NCBI GenBank assembly: GCA_033439265.1
Contig: JAVTVX010000034.1
Span: 11,997,001-12,061,000 of the forward strand
Source: Dillenia suffruticosa
Taxonomy: Eukaryota; Streptophyta; Magnoliopsida; Dilleniales; Dilleniaceae
Reading direction: 5' to 3'
DNA length: 64,000 nt
In this document: positions 54,133-64,000 of the stretch, one piece after another
Numbering within the stretch: the stretch's first letter is position 1
Layout of the letters: each line of letters opens with the position of its first letter
The notes under the pieces: generated by a model
What the model was told of the DNA's origin: nothing
Databases searched by the model: none
The model's input: only the letters and a program-made list of their open reading frames with translations
Position numbers and translations under genes: made by a program

Positions 54133-54508
54133 TGTAAGTTATGGGGGTACTGGGTCGGGTCGCCCATGTAGGTTTGACCCAAACCCATTTCCTTTTTGAA
54201 TTTTCAAAAGGAGGGAAGGGAGGGAGTGGTTTTTTAAGAGAAAAACCAACTCCAACTCCCTAATAACCATCCATCCCATCCATGGTGCTCTTGAAGGTTG
54301 AGAGAGAATATGAAAATTGTGAGGAAGAAGATAGATTTACACCATAATTCCATCCCATAAAAAAGACTCTTGGATTGTGAATGAAAAAGGAGATTGATCC
54401 ATTGGTGACATTTTTCGGACCCGTATATCGAAAACGTTAGTGATCAGACCCTAAATCTTGGGATATTAAACATTTATTTCGTTGTAAATGCATAAGAGAA
54501 TGCTTTCA
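54133..54508 (+). repeat. 3' LTR of Copia-E
   Basis: 376 bp, matching 47022-47397 with about 20 substitutions and no gaps. It is followed by AAAGC. Confidence 0.95.
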
Positions 54509-55702
54509 AAAGCAAAAAAGGAAAAGAAAAATGAAAGAAAGCAGAGAAAAACTTAAGAGCTTGATAACAACAAATTGGAGCAAAGTTTCCTTGTATTTTG
54601 AGCATTGTCCCACTCTTTTTGTTAGAGCAATTGACCCACCTTTCTTTAGGGCTATCATCCCTCTGTTTCAGGCAATTCATGCACAAAATTATGAAATGTT
54701 CTGCTAATATATCAAATGAAGTTCCATTATTTTTTCCATCATTCTTTGATTTCATTCACTCAAAATTTCTTCAAAGACAACATGCTAAGTTATTTACAAA
54801 GAGAAGGCATAGGTGGTTAAATAGAAATTATTGAGAGGTCCTTTTGAAAAAAACAAAATTGAAATAAAACTACTGATAGTTTATAGTTTAATCTCCATGT
54901 TACCCCTTTAGTTTTTTTTTTTTTTTTTCTTAACTAAAAAAATCATATCATTTAAAACGGTCAGACTTTTTTCCTTTAATTAATGGTTATAAAAACTTGA
55001 ATTCTTAAAATATTGAATTTAAAGAATTTCAAAGATGCTGCCTAATCTTTGCGATTAATGGAAGTTGGTGCCGTTAAACTATCTTTGAAATTTGTGTCAT
55101 TACTCTCAATGAAACATTCATTTATTCTATTGTGCAGTCAAACTTCCAGGCAAAACCCACTTCGCCTTCTCAGGATTTGCAAGTGCTTGTGACTATCCCA
55201 TTTCTGTCCCTCTGTGTTCATAACGTTGTTCCCTTCCCCTTCCCTCGTTTCAGCTTCATAATATTCATCAGCAGCAGCACAACAGAGTTCTGCCGGGGAA
55301 CCAGATTGTGTGTGCATCGGAGGGAGAGATCTAATGCGAAGAGAAGTATAGTAGATGCGAAGTGAGCTATATAATTAAATCTGTCAAGCCCATTGGATCT
55401 CAGGAAAAAGTGTAATTAGACTTTTCATGTTAAAAGGCCAAGAGAAGTGTAATTAGAATAAAAACTCGAGGTGAAATGTTTTCGTTTTCAAAGTGTAATC
55501 TTAGTGTAAACTCAATATGGTTTTTTAATTCCCAAATAATTATCCACTGTAAACCCTTTAGGATACTCTTTTAGGGTTTTTTTTTTTTAAACAATGCATG
55601 AAATGTTAATTATTCATAATGGAGAATAAATATGAGATAATGGGATTGAGAGAGTAACTTATGATCAGGAAGAAATTCATAAGAACTGCATCCTCACATG
55701 TT
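54509..55702. other. No recognisable gene; possible Gypsy LTR remainder
   Basis: The first part (54509-54560, purine-rich) may continue the Gypsy LTR interrupted by Copia-E. A plus-strand frame at 55132-55365 follows an acceptor-like TGTGCAG but has no recognisable similarity. Poly-T runs occur at 54912 and 55580. The last 100 bases could be 3' untranslated sequence of the transporter gene. Confidence 0.35.
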
Positions 55703-57238
55703 TTATACAAGATCACTTACTGAAGAATATGTGCCCAGGACACCTCCTACAATCCCAAACAAAACTATCCCTACAATTGCAACCAACTCATGGTTCCAAC
55801 TCCTATACATCCCAGAAATATTCAAGTAGAACAAGCATGGGAACACAAATGAAGCTAGCACCACAAATATGGATCCAACGAAAGCCATTAGAGACTCATA
55901 ATATGGAAAAACATATGCAATAATGACCGTGCTTATTAGCAATGCTATCCTAATTATGAGTCTAACCGATTTTTTGCTCCTGATGTTTTCCGAAAATCCA
56001 CCTTCTATAGCATTAGCAACTGGGGTTACCATCAAAGCATAGCGCGTTATTGGAATAAGTAGTGTGGTGTATATTGCGACTTGTGAAGCAATAACATTTG
56101 TTGGAAGGTTCAATGTGATTAGGGACTCAACATCTTCTCCATACATGAGATAGCCCACCACGGCTGTAGCTGTGTAGGTGATTGTTGTCAGAACAAAACT
56201 AAACAGCAAGACCTGCATGAGATGTAATTCAAACCGGAAATTAGCTACAATGAAATTTTGAAGGATCATTTTTTTTGGGGGGGTGGTTATGTAGGTTCCA
56301 TTATTTGCTGATGTGGCACCACTAATTGTTTGCCACATCAGCAACCAATTGACTTATTGTTGAAGCCAAGTGAGTAAGCTTTGCATAGGAAAGGAGATTA
56401 AATCTTAACCTTAATTTCGAGGCAATTAAATGGACATTGTTACCTTGCTAAAATTTCGCATGTCTTGCATGGAAGTGTAAATGGTAGGAACCACAGGATG
56501 CCCTGCAAAACAAACAATATACAAGCTGAATGCAGTGGGAATGCTCCCCAAGTTCAACAATGTCCCTTTCGCACTAAACCCTACGCCACCAGACACCGCA
56601 ACACATACAATTGAGCTAAAGATGATAACGCAAGAGAAGACCCCGTAGCCGAGACATAGGATAATATGCCCAAGTCAAACAACAACATTGAGGGCGAGAT
56701 GAACAATGCTGTTATAATAGCAAATGACTGTTGTCCTTGGATTGTCAATGAGCCAATCTTCACCACAAAGTCTGGGAACAACTTGCACAAGTTATCCCCT
56801 TCTAGGATTAGTAGTCCAACGGCAACAAGATATAGTTCTGAGTTCATGACTATTATGACAGTGATTTTCCCATTCTTGCCAAATGCATGCTCCGCTATGT
56901 CTAGGTATGTTTTGATTGATGGGTCTGTGTCCATGCATCGCTTTAGCAAGAGGCCAGTGTAGAAGGTCATGATCGCGATTAGTAAGAGAAGAGATAAGCT
57001 TAACCAGCCTCCACTGGAGAGTGCATAAGGCACTGTTAGGAGACCAATACCTGCAACATTTTTTTTTTTTTTTTTTAGCTTGTAAAAGTTATGAGATTTT
57101 GTTAAGGCATTCATTGAGCGACTATGTTGAGTTCTAGGGTTTTTTACCAAGGAATGCATTTGTTCCATTGAAGCAAGCTTTCCATACAATTGATCCTGCT
57201 CTTCTAGTTGTCAGTGGGATCCTCAGCTCATCCTCCAT
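55703..57238 (-). CDS. AVT1: AVT1-type vacuolar amino acid transporter (three exons, one frameshift)
   Basis: Exons on the minus strand are 57238-57148 (ATG, MEDELRIPLTTRRAG), 57050-56444 and 56212-55703 (ends VLGTYSSVSDLV-stop). Introns begin GTAAAA and GTAACA and end TGCAG and ATGCAG. The product, about 402 residues, is a member of the AAAP/AVT1 family: NAFLGIGLLTVPYALSSGGW is the family's first-helix signature, then FYTGLLLKRCMD, LYLVAVGLLILEGDNL, NLGSIPTAFSLYIVCFAGHP, SMQDMRNFSK, YGEDVESLITLNLP and TPVANAIE. About 10-11 membrane segments are expected. Relatives move neutral amino acids across the tonoplast with protons. One base is missing near 56625 (after SYVSATG), so the strict frame stops at 56581; sequencing error or true pseudogenisation cannot be told apart. 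The N-terminus is short, as in the AVT1 I/J-like clade. It is the only clear host gene here. Confidence 0.85.
56305..56344. repeat. Perfect hairpin in intron 2 of the transporter gene
   Basis: TTGCTGATGTGGCA and its exact reverse complement TGCCACATCAGCAA are separated by 12 bases. The 14-bp arms lie inside the 231-bp second intron. TGCCACATCAGCA-like sequence is frequent in MITE or hairpin repeats. Confidence 0.85.
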
Positions 57239-58510
57239 TCTTCTTTAATGTTGATCCAAGAATGAAACTTGGTTGAACTAATATAATCTCCCGAGACATT
57301 TGAATCTCTACCCTTTTATGGGAAGGAAAACCGGTACCACTAAATTACAAGAGCATTTTAGCGTTACACAACATTTGAAATAAAAAGGAATGGAGCAAAA
57401 ATAAAATAAAATAAAATAAAATAAAAGATAACAAGAATGCATTGTTTTTTCTCCTCATTCTTAGAATTTGAAATATCTTGCTTGGACATATTTTGTTGTA
57501 CCAATATTGAGAATTGAAATTTCTATAATTAATTACATTTGTACTTTAAATAATGATTGTTTACATCCAAAACTCTTGCATTAAAGTAATACTAAATATT
57601 TGATCCTAATATATTAAAAAATTCAACCATTAGAAAGACGATGAATCTCAGCAAGACAAATATGTACACATTAAGAGAGACAAAGGGAAAATGAATAACC
57701 ACTTCATTACAAGATTAATTAAAGATATGGTTGGTTTGATCTCTATCGCCCTCCTCATTGGAAGGTGGAAAAGAATCATAGAAGAAACCAATCTTATCTT
57801 TGATATCCATTATAAAAGAAGCAACAAACCCCTCCCTCTCCCTCCCAAAAACAACAAGGGAAAAAAATTTGAAGTAATGAAAATATCGTATCTCTAAAAT
57901 GCCAATAAAGTCATATAAAAATATTATTTATTCTCTCAAAATTATTATATTTATCTCCCTCCATCATTTACCCCTTACATTTTATCTTTCGGTCTCCAAA
58001 GAAACTTTTGGCTTTGCCCCTCATTATATAATGTCTGAGGTCTATTTGCTCAAAGTGAGGCTTAGAAATCATTACAACTTGGGAATGTAACTTATTCTTC
58101 CTTCATCAGATTTATTTAAATAATGACGGCTTTTAATAGTTAACTTTTTGTTGGTGCAATGGAGATAAGTTAAAAGGAGCTATTAAGGATTATGTTGGAG
58201 TGTTTAGTTAGCGTTTTTATTTTCTATTTTTTATTTTTTTTCACACACACGTAACATAAGTCAAATTATTAGAATATTTAAAGTTTCATACCAACATTTT
58301 GTTACTTTTTCTTACGTAATTTTATTTCCAAGAAAAAATTTTATTTTTTTAATTGGCTATTAAATTTTCTAATTAACTAATGGTGGGTGAAACTTCCTGA
58401 ACTGGTCATTAATTTTTCCAAAGAAATTTTTTGTTGACTGCTGGAGAGTTTGTTTTTATGTAAATCAGTTGTGTCCTTTTGTTGATTTAGTGGAGATTTT
58501 TGGATTTTGT
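57239..58510. other. Upstream region of the transporter gene, no other gene seen
   Basis: This should contain the transporter promoter (minus strand). It includes an (AAAAT)n microsatellite at 57397-57427, about 160 bp upstream of the start codon. Beyond that it is AT-rich with no conserved coding block. Confidence 0.45.
57397..57427. repeat. (AAAAT)n microsatellite
   Basis: Six pentamer units of AAAAT/ATAAA in a row. Confidence 0.9.
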
Positions 58511-59279
58511 TGTTGAAGATGACAGATCAAGTATTTCAAGAAACATGTGAATGAATGTCTCCCAAATATATTGTCAAAATTCATCAAAAACTTAAATAGT
58601 AAATTTGTATCAAAAGTCTAAAAAAAGAAGAAGAAAAAATTGGTCAAAATGACCTAAGAACCGGTCCAAGGAAGCTAGTGCAAAACTGGACAGAATACTA
58701 CCAAACTGGACAGAATACTAACAAGAAAATGTTCCAGAACATAGCCAACTTTGGTGGCTTATTTTATGCAGCAAGAAAAGCATGAAGAATGGCACGGTTG
58801 GAGGGATGAAAGTCCATTAAGAGAGATCCAAAATAAAATCCCAAAGAAGTCTAGAAAAGCCCAAGAAGACAGCCCAAACTACCAAGGGTATTTTGGATAG
58901 AATTTATAACGGTTAGTTCTCTGTCTCTCTCTACTGGCTAGTTTTTATGTTTATTGACTTGTTTTTATGTCTACCGGCTAGTATAACTTTTTAAACTATA
59001 AATAAGTCTCTTCTCTTCACTTGTAAGATATCTTGGGGTATTGTCTCCTTCTAACATCTTTAGATCATTGTCTCTCTCGTAAATTGTTTTTTTCTAGAGT
59101 ATTGTCTTTACAAATGATATCAAATCAATACAATTGACTTCATTATAACAAATTCATGTTTCTTTCTCTTGTTGTTCATTAACATATTCAAACACACACA
59201 ACACTAAAAGCTTTCAACCATTACTCACCACAAAGACCCTAACTCAACCACCTACACTTCCGCACTCTAAATTTCAATA
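58511..59279 (+). repeat. 5' LTR of Copia-F
   Basis: It starts TGTTGAAGATGACAG and ends AATTTCAATA (CA decayed to TA). It has a TATA box at 58997-59004. A 20-bp unit (AAACTGGACAGAATACTA plus two) is tandemly doubled at 58683-58722, while the 3' LTR has it once. Confidence 0.87.
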
Positions 59280-59291
59280 TGATATCAGAGC
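59280..59291 (+). promoter_or_regulatory. Primer-binding site of Copia-F
   Basis: TGATATCAGAGC, one base from the initiator tRNA-Met consensus, directly after the LTR. Confidence 0.82.
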
Positions 59292-60926
59292 AGGTTTCTT
59301 TCCCCTTTTAAATTCTAAAAATTACCATCAATGGGCTGTCATTTTTCAAAGTCTCCTAAACTTGTCCGATTCATTGGAGCATATCCTTAATGAGCCTCTT
59401 GAAGCATCAAACTCCAAATATGAGTAATGGAAGAGGGAAGATGAGAGCATCATTCTAATAATGCTCAACTCAATGGACGAGACACATCAGAGAATGGTGA
59501 CCGGCTGTCCAAGTGCAAGGGTTGTATGGGACATCTTGAAGAGGTTGTACAGCAATGAGCACATCTTGGGGAGAGTTTTTGAAATCAAATAACAAATCTT
59601 CAGTCTTCAAAGAAGTGAAAAACTCTCCCCCAAACCCTTGGCAACTTCAACAAACTATGGAATGAGATTAAGAGTTTAAGTCCATCAACCATGGACGTGA
59701 AGATTCTTCTTCAAAGAAGAGACGAAGACAAAGTGTTCATCTTCCTCTTGAGTCTCAGAGACACATTCAAGGAAGTACGCCAAGAGGTCATGAGACAAAA
59801 AGAACTACCATCCTATGAGGAGGTAGTAACAATGGTCCAAAGAGCTGAAACCTCTAAGAGGTTTGAGGAAGAAAACCACCATAAACGGAGGTCTATAGTT
59901 TCAAGGTAACGATGGAGAAGCAACATGCTGAGAACGTGTACTCCCATTGTAATAGAAAATGTCACACCAAATAAAGGAGTTGGGACTTGTATCCAAATCT
60001 CAAGCCAAGCGGAGTTAAGCTGGACCAAAGATGGAGCAAGCTGCCTTCTAAGAGTAAAAACTCTATCCCTAACTCAAATGCATTTAGAAAAGCCCCATAC
60101 ACATCTAAAGAAGGATACACTTATGTCATATCATTCATTGATCATCACTCTAACTATACATGGATATATATGCTAAAAGACATGGCATAAACACAAAATG
60201 TATTAAAAAAGTACTATCATTTAGTCACTAAAATATATAATTCAAACATTTAGAATGGATGATAAACAAAATGTCTGCCCTATGTTTGAAAGTTTTTTTA
60301 AAACAAAAGGGTATTGAACTAGAAATTGTGAGTCATAAAAATCTCATATAAATGAGAATGACATAAATATGTTAGGATGTTCTTTATTAGAAAATACACA
60401 CATGACTCATAAATATTGATATAATGCAATTAGCACCGCTACACTCTTATACAAGCACATTCCTCATGATGCACTAGGTGATAAGTTTTTATTAGAAACA
60501 ATTAGAAGTAGCAAACCAAATTTTATACATTTTAGAACATTCGGGTGTGTTTGTTACATAAAAGGGGAGCGGTGCATATTCTTAAGATATTATCCTTACA
60601 AAAGATTGATATATTTAATTCTAAAATTAACACAGCATACATGTCAAAAGATATTAAATTTATCGAAAATAAGTATTATTTTACAGAATTAGATGATAAA
60701 ACACCACTGAAACTGTCTATGGAAGCTCCAATTAAGGAGCAAGGGAGAGAACAAGAATGTTGTGTGCTAATAGCGTGTATGAGTCAAGTCATTGAGGGGG
60801 AGCCAAAAGCAAAAGCCAAAAAGAAGAAGAAGAAAAAGAAAAGAAGGTTAAGGAAACTCAATCATTTGACAACACCTTTGCAAGTCACGACTCCATGGAG
60901 CTTTATTCGTCAGAGTTGAGGGGGAG
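59292..60926 (+). pseudogene. Copia-F gag and integrase remnants
   Basis: Gag text WKREDESIILMLNSMDET and GCPSARVVWDILKRLYSNEH (59430-59560) is UBN2-like. The frame at 59691-59909 continues it (LLSLRDTFKEVRQEVM, PSYEEVVTMVQRAE). A decayed knuckle (CSHCNRKCHTK) is near 59950. Integrase fragments are YTYVISFIDHHSNYTWIYML (60115-60175) and the end-of-integrase text KINTAYMSKDIKFIENKYYF (60620-60680). A Lys-rich run (60810-60850) follows and then the polypurine tract. Protease and RT are deleted. Stops are many. Confidence 0.72.
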
Positions 60927-61688
60927 TGATAAAAATGACGATCAAACATTCCAAAAAGTATGCGAATGGATACCTCCTGAATATATAGTTCTAAGTCATC
61001 AAAGACTTGAATAGTAAATTTGTATCAAAAGTCCAATAAAAGAAAAAGAAAAAATGGGTCAAAATGACCTAAGAACCGGTCCAAGGAAGCTGGTGCAAAA
61101 CTGGACAGAATATTATCCAGAAAATGTTCCAGAACATAGCCAACTTTGGTGACCTATTTTATACAGCAAGAAAAGCATGAAGAAAGGCATGGTTGGAGGG
61201 ATGAAAGTCCATTAAGAGAGATCTAAAATGAAAGCCCAAAGAAGTGTAGAAAAACCTAAGAAGACAGGCCAAACTACCAAAAGTATTTTGTATAAAATTT
61301 ATAATGGCTAGTCTTGGTCTTTTTCTATCGGCTAATTTTTGTATCTACCGGCTAGTTTTGTATCTATTGGTTAGTAGAACTTTTTAGACTATAAATAAAT
61401 CTCCTCTCTTCGTTGGTAAGACATTTTGAAGCATTGTCTCCTTCTAGCATCTTTAGAGTATAGTCTCTCTCGTAAATTGTTTTTTTCTAAAATATTATCT
61501 TTATAAATATTTTGTATTTGATATTTTATCAAAATAATATAATTGAATTCATTCTCACAAATTTAAATTTTTTTCTCTTGTTATTCATCAACACATTCAA
61601 ACACACACAACACTCAAAGTTTTCGATCATTGTTCACCACAAAAACCATTATTCAACCACTTACGCTTCCATACTTCAAATTTTAACA
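60927..61688 (+). repeat. 3' LTR of Copia-F
   Basis: It starts TGATAAAAATGACGATC and ends AATTTTAACA. It matches the 5' LTR throughout (for example GACCTAAGAACCGGTCCAAG) with scattered substitutions. Confidence 0.87.
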
Positions 61689-63483
61689 TTTGCTCTCTTG
61701 ATTTTTACTCTTCCACATTGATAGAATTTTTTTCATATTAAATCTTATTATTTTTTGTAAGAGATGTTAGGAAGGGAAAAATACATTGCGCGAGGATAAT
61801 TTCATAATATATAACTGAATACTTATAACTCAATGACGTACGGCTTTTCCGTGAACCAATAAGTCAGGATAATAATATTAAAATAAAATAATAATTTCAA
61901 TAAATTTTTTGATTGAAGTGGCAAAGCTTGTAGGCCAATTTGGGTAGGGCCGATTTGTGCTGATTACTTAGAAATAATATTCAACAATTAATTTAGTTAC
62001 CTGCTGCTCCTATATTTTGTGCTCAACAAAAACTTTGCAAGAAAGTAAAAGAAAGGTCCGCACTAACGATTTAGTGATACGAATCCTTTTTTTCTAATCT
62101 AATAATTTTAAATTCAAATTATTGTAAAAAATAATAATAATAATAAAAAAAAAGAATAACACTTAACTTACTACTAACACTGATATATACTACTCAACAA
62201 TTAATTTAGTGTGTGGGACATTTTAATTAGTCCCACAAACCGATCATGAGAGAATTTCTAGTTACCGTGAAGATCCCCAACACTTAACCTACTACTAACA
62301 CTGATATGAGAATTAAGAAAGGAAGTTGCTGCATTTGGGACTCAATATGCATGCAAAATCTACAAACCTTTTAGAGTACGATAAACTTTTAATTATGATA
62401 ACCTTATTTTACATTACAACATTTTTGTTTTTTCCAATAATTACATGAGAATATCGTATACCCTTTTCTTTTAACCCAATTTGAAAATAGTTTATACACT
62501 GAACACAGCTATAAAGGAGTATTTTGAACCGTTAGTTTCATTGACGGTTAAAAAAGGTTTTTGACGAACTAGCTAACGGTTGATGGATCCCCGACTAATA
62601 ATATAAGAGGTGTAAAAAAATTCATTAGTTACCCGAATTAGCCATTCATTTTTCCCAAAAAAAAAATACTTTTGGAAATTTTTACCATTCTTACATGATA
62701 ACAAACACCAAACTTGAATTAATTAATTATTTAAATTTTTGTAAGATAAGATTTATTTAAATTATTATTATGGTATTTATTTGAATTAAATAATTGTCTT
62801 TTTTAGTAGTTCAAAAATTGTATTGCATTATAAGTCATAGATGTTATATGATTTGTGTAAATTATTTTATAATATGTATTTGAATTAATTATTTTTAAAA
62901 AATTATAAATATTTTATTTTAATATATAACAATAATATAAAAAAATCAATAAAATATATTCAATATATAATATTATCAATTAAACAACTAAACACTAATA
63001 TTAATTACTGATTGATATCAACTATCAGTTAAAACACCACATTAACATCTTATCTTTTGCATAGATATTTAGATAGAAAAATTTGGTATTATATATTACT
63101 AATAATTTTTGTATGGATTTATTATTCTTATATTATATTCATCCATTGAAAAACCATTTTTTTTTTACCCCTTAAAATTTAACCGAATTTAGTTGAATTA
63201 ACATATTTATCAAATATAAATGATTTATAAAAAAAATCAAAAATAGTAAATAGGCATTAAAAATATCTCATTAAATACATATATATTTATATAGGCTGTT
63301 CTTAGTTAAAAATTAAAATTAGGTTTTAAATATAATATGAACAACTTTACTATAGTTTTATGAGTATTTTGAAGTATTTTACATAATTTCATATCACCAT
63401 TTAATTGTTGAGTGTTATAATTCCATCAGTACAATAAAAAATTTTCATGGTCTAAGATCGTAAATAATAATTAGAAATTATAT
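61689..63483. other. AT-rich stretch, no gene seen
   Basis: Very high A+T with poly-A/T runs. A short duplicated segment, CACTTAAC(T/C)TACTACTAACACTGATAT, occurs at 62160-62187 and 62279-62307. No protein or RNA gene was recognised. Confidence 0.5.
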
Positions 63484-63842
63484 CTATGTGGGTCTGCGTG
63501 CGAATACAATAAAAATTACTAAATAAAGTAAGACCATCTCAATTATGAGAACCGTGGAAGCCATAGCAATCAGAAAACAAACACGTATTTCTTTATTGGT
63601 AAAGCTAAAAATAATCTTACCGCAGGCCAAAGTGAAACCCCCTAGAGCGGTGGTAAAATCACTCTGATCATTTCCCAAGCGGAATATTTGCCATCAACAA
63701 CTGCCTTGGAATATTCCAAGGTAAAAGAGAATAAGAACCCAGAAATATTGTTAGATGCACAGGTGACAAGTACATATAAAAGAGGGAAGAGAATATACAA
63801 GAAAGAGAAAAGGCTATAGAAAGATAGCGGGGTGCTTACCAT
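63484..63842 (-). CDS. Possible membrane protein gene, unrecognised
   Basis: Two overlapping minus-strand frames contain hydrophobic stretches. The frame at 63678-63484 reads DFTTALGGFTLACGKIIFSF, then CFLIAMASTVLIIEMVLLYL. The frame at 63842-63642 opens ATGGTAAGC, where ATG is followed at once by a good splice donor. A donor-like GCG|GTAAGA lies at about 63622 and an acceptor-like CCAAGGCAG near 63697, so a small spliced exon is possible. The two frames would need joining by a shift or splicing. Upstream toward the window end the minus strand has a CT-rich, leader-like sequence. I do not recognise a family; it could be a chance frame or the 3' part of a gene starting outside. Confidence 0.22.
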
Positions 63843-64000
63843 GGTACAAGAAAAATACTATTCCTTCATGGAGAATTATTTGACTGTGTGCATTGGGTGC
63901 TAGAATGGAGTGTGTTCAGAGAAAAAGAAGAGGAAGAGCAAAAATACTGGGCTTGGTTTTTTAATAGAAGAAAAGTAGATATACGTGGAACCGAAAGAAG

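Larger units (their letters stand above)
47022..54508 (+). mobile_element. Copia-E, structurally complete Ty1/copia retrotransposon
   Basis: All structural parts are present: 376-bp LTRs, primer site, leader, gag-pol, 3' noncoding region and polypurine tract. The flanking 5 bases are AAAGT and AAAGC, a target duplication with one change. The LTRs differ at about 20 of 376 positions by eye (near 95% identity), so it is younger than Copia-A, -C or -D. Gag-pol has two in-frame stops and three frameshifts. Confidence 0.93.
58511..61688 (+). mobile_element. Copia-F, non-autonomous LTR retrotransposon
   Basis: LTRs 58511-59279 and 60927-61688 flank a 1.65-kb interior with primer site, degenerate gag and integrase pieces and a polypurine tract (GTTGAGGGGGAG, 60915-60926). 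The flanks TTTGT and TTTGC form a target duplication with one difference. Reverse transcriptase and RNase H are absent. Confidence 0.87.

Overview
This is nuclear DNA of a flowering plant. It is AT-rich, has intron-containing genes, and is packed with plant transposon families: Ty1/copia LTR elements primed by initiator tRNA-Met, Ty3/gypsy, CACTA (En/Spm) and hAT. The species cannot be named from the sequence. Only one ordinary host gene is clear: an AVT1-type vacuolar amino acid transporter on the minus strand at 55703-57238 (three exons, one apparent frameshift). Nearly everything else is layered, decayed transposon.

Layout. 1-1815: minus-strand hAT (TTF/ZMYM1-like) transposase remnant. 2680-13088: plus-strand Copia-A, heavily decayed, without its 3' LTR, interrupted at 6271-10579 by a minus-strand gag-only LTR element (TR-GAG type). 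13100-18628: right part of a CACTA element with a GC-rich minisatellite and subterminal repeats. 18629-19460: minus-strand retroelement or pararetrovirus-like remnant. 19999-27249: second CACTA element whose C-terminal transposase region is present as a large head-to-head inverted duplication (arms about 2.4 kb). 27250-37478: minus-strand Copia-C, split by a 3.9-kb solo LTR (31797-35719) with a perfect 5-bp target duplication. 37640-39760: Sirevirus-like LTR with a dense TCGAC-motif array. 40043-44890: minus-strand Copia-D, a sibling of Copia-A, with a 676-bp tandem duplication. 44920-47021: internally deleted plus-strand Gypsy and part of its LTR. 47022-54508: structurally complete Copia-E, both LTRs and a near-matching target duplication, inserted 15 bp downstream of the Gypsy TATA box. 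55703-57238: AVT1-like gene. 58511-61688: non-autonomous Copia-F lacking reverse transcriptase. The last 2.3 kb is AT-rich and holds one unrecognised possible minus-strand gene.

No element looks autonomous: every pol reading frame carries stops or frameshifts. The most interesting signals are (i) a block followed by a possible hairpin that recurs between RNase H and the 3' LTR in four divergent Copia copies, (ii) an unrecognised basic reading frame of about 169 codons in the Copia-E leader, broken by stops that could be C-to-T changes, (iii) the CACTA inverted duplication, and (iv) an 18-bp templated filler at a broken LTR junction. All identity estimates are by eye.
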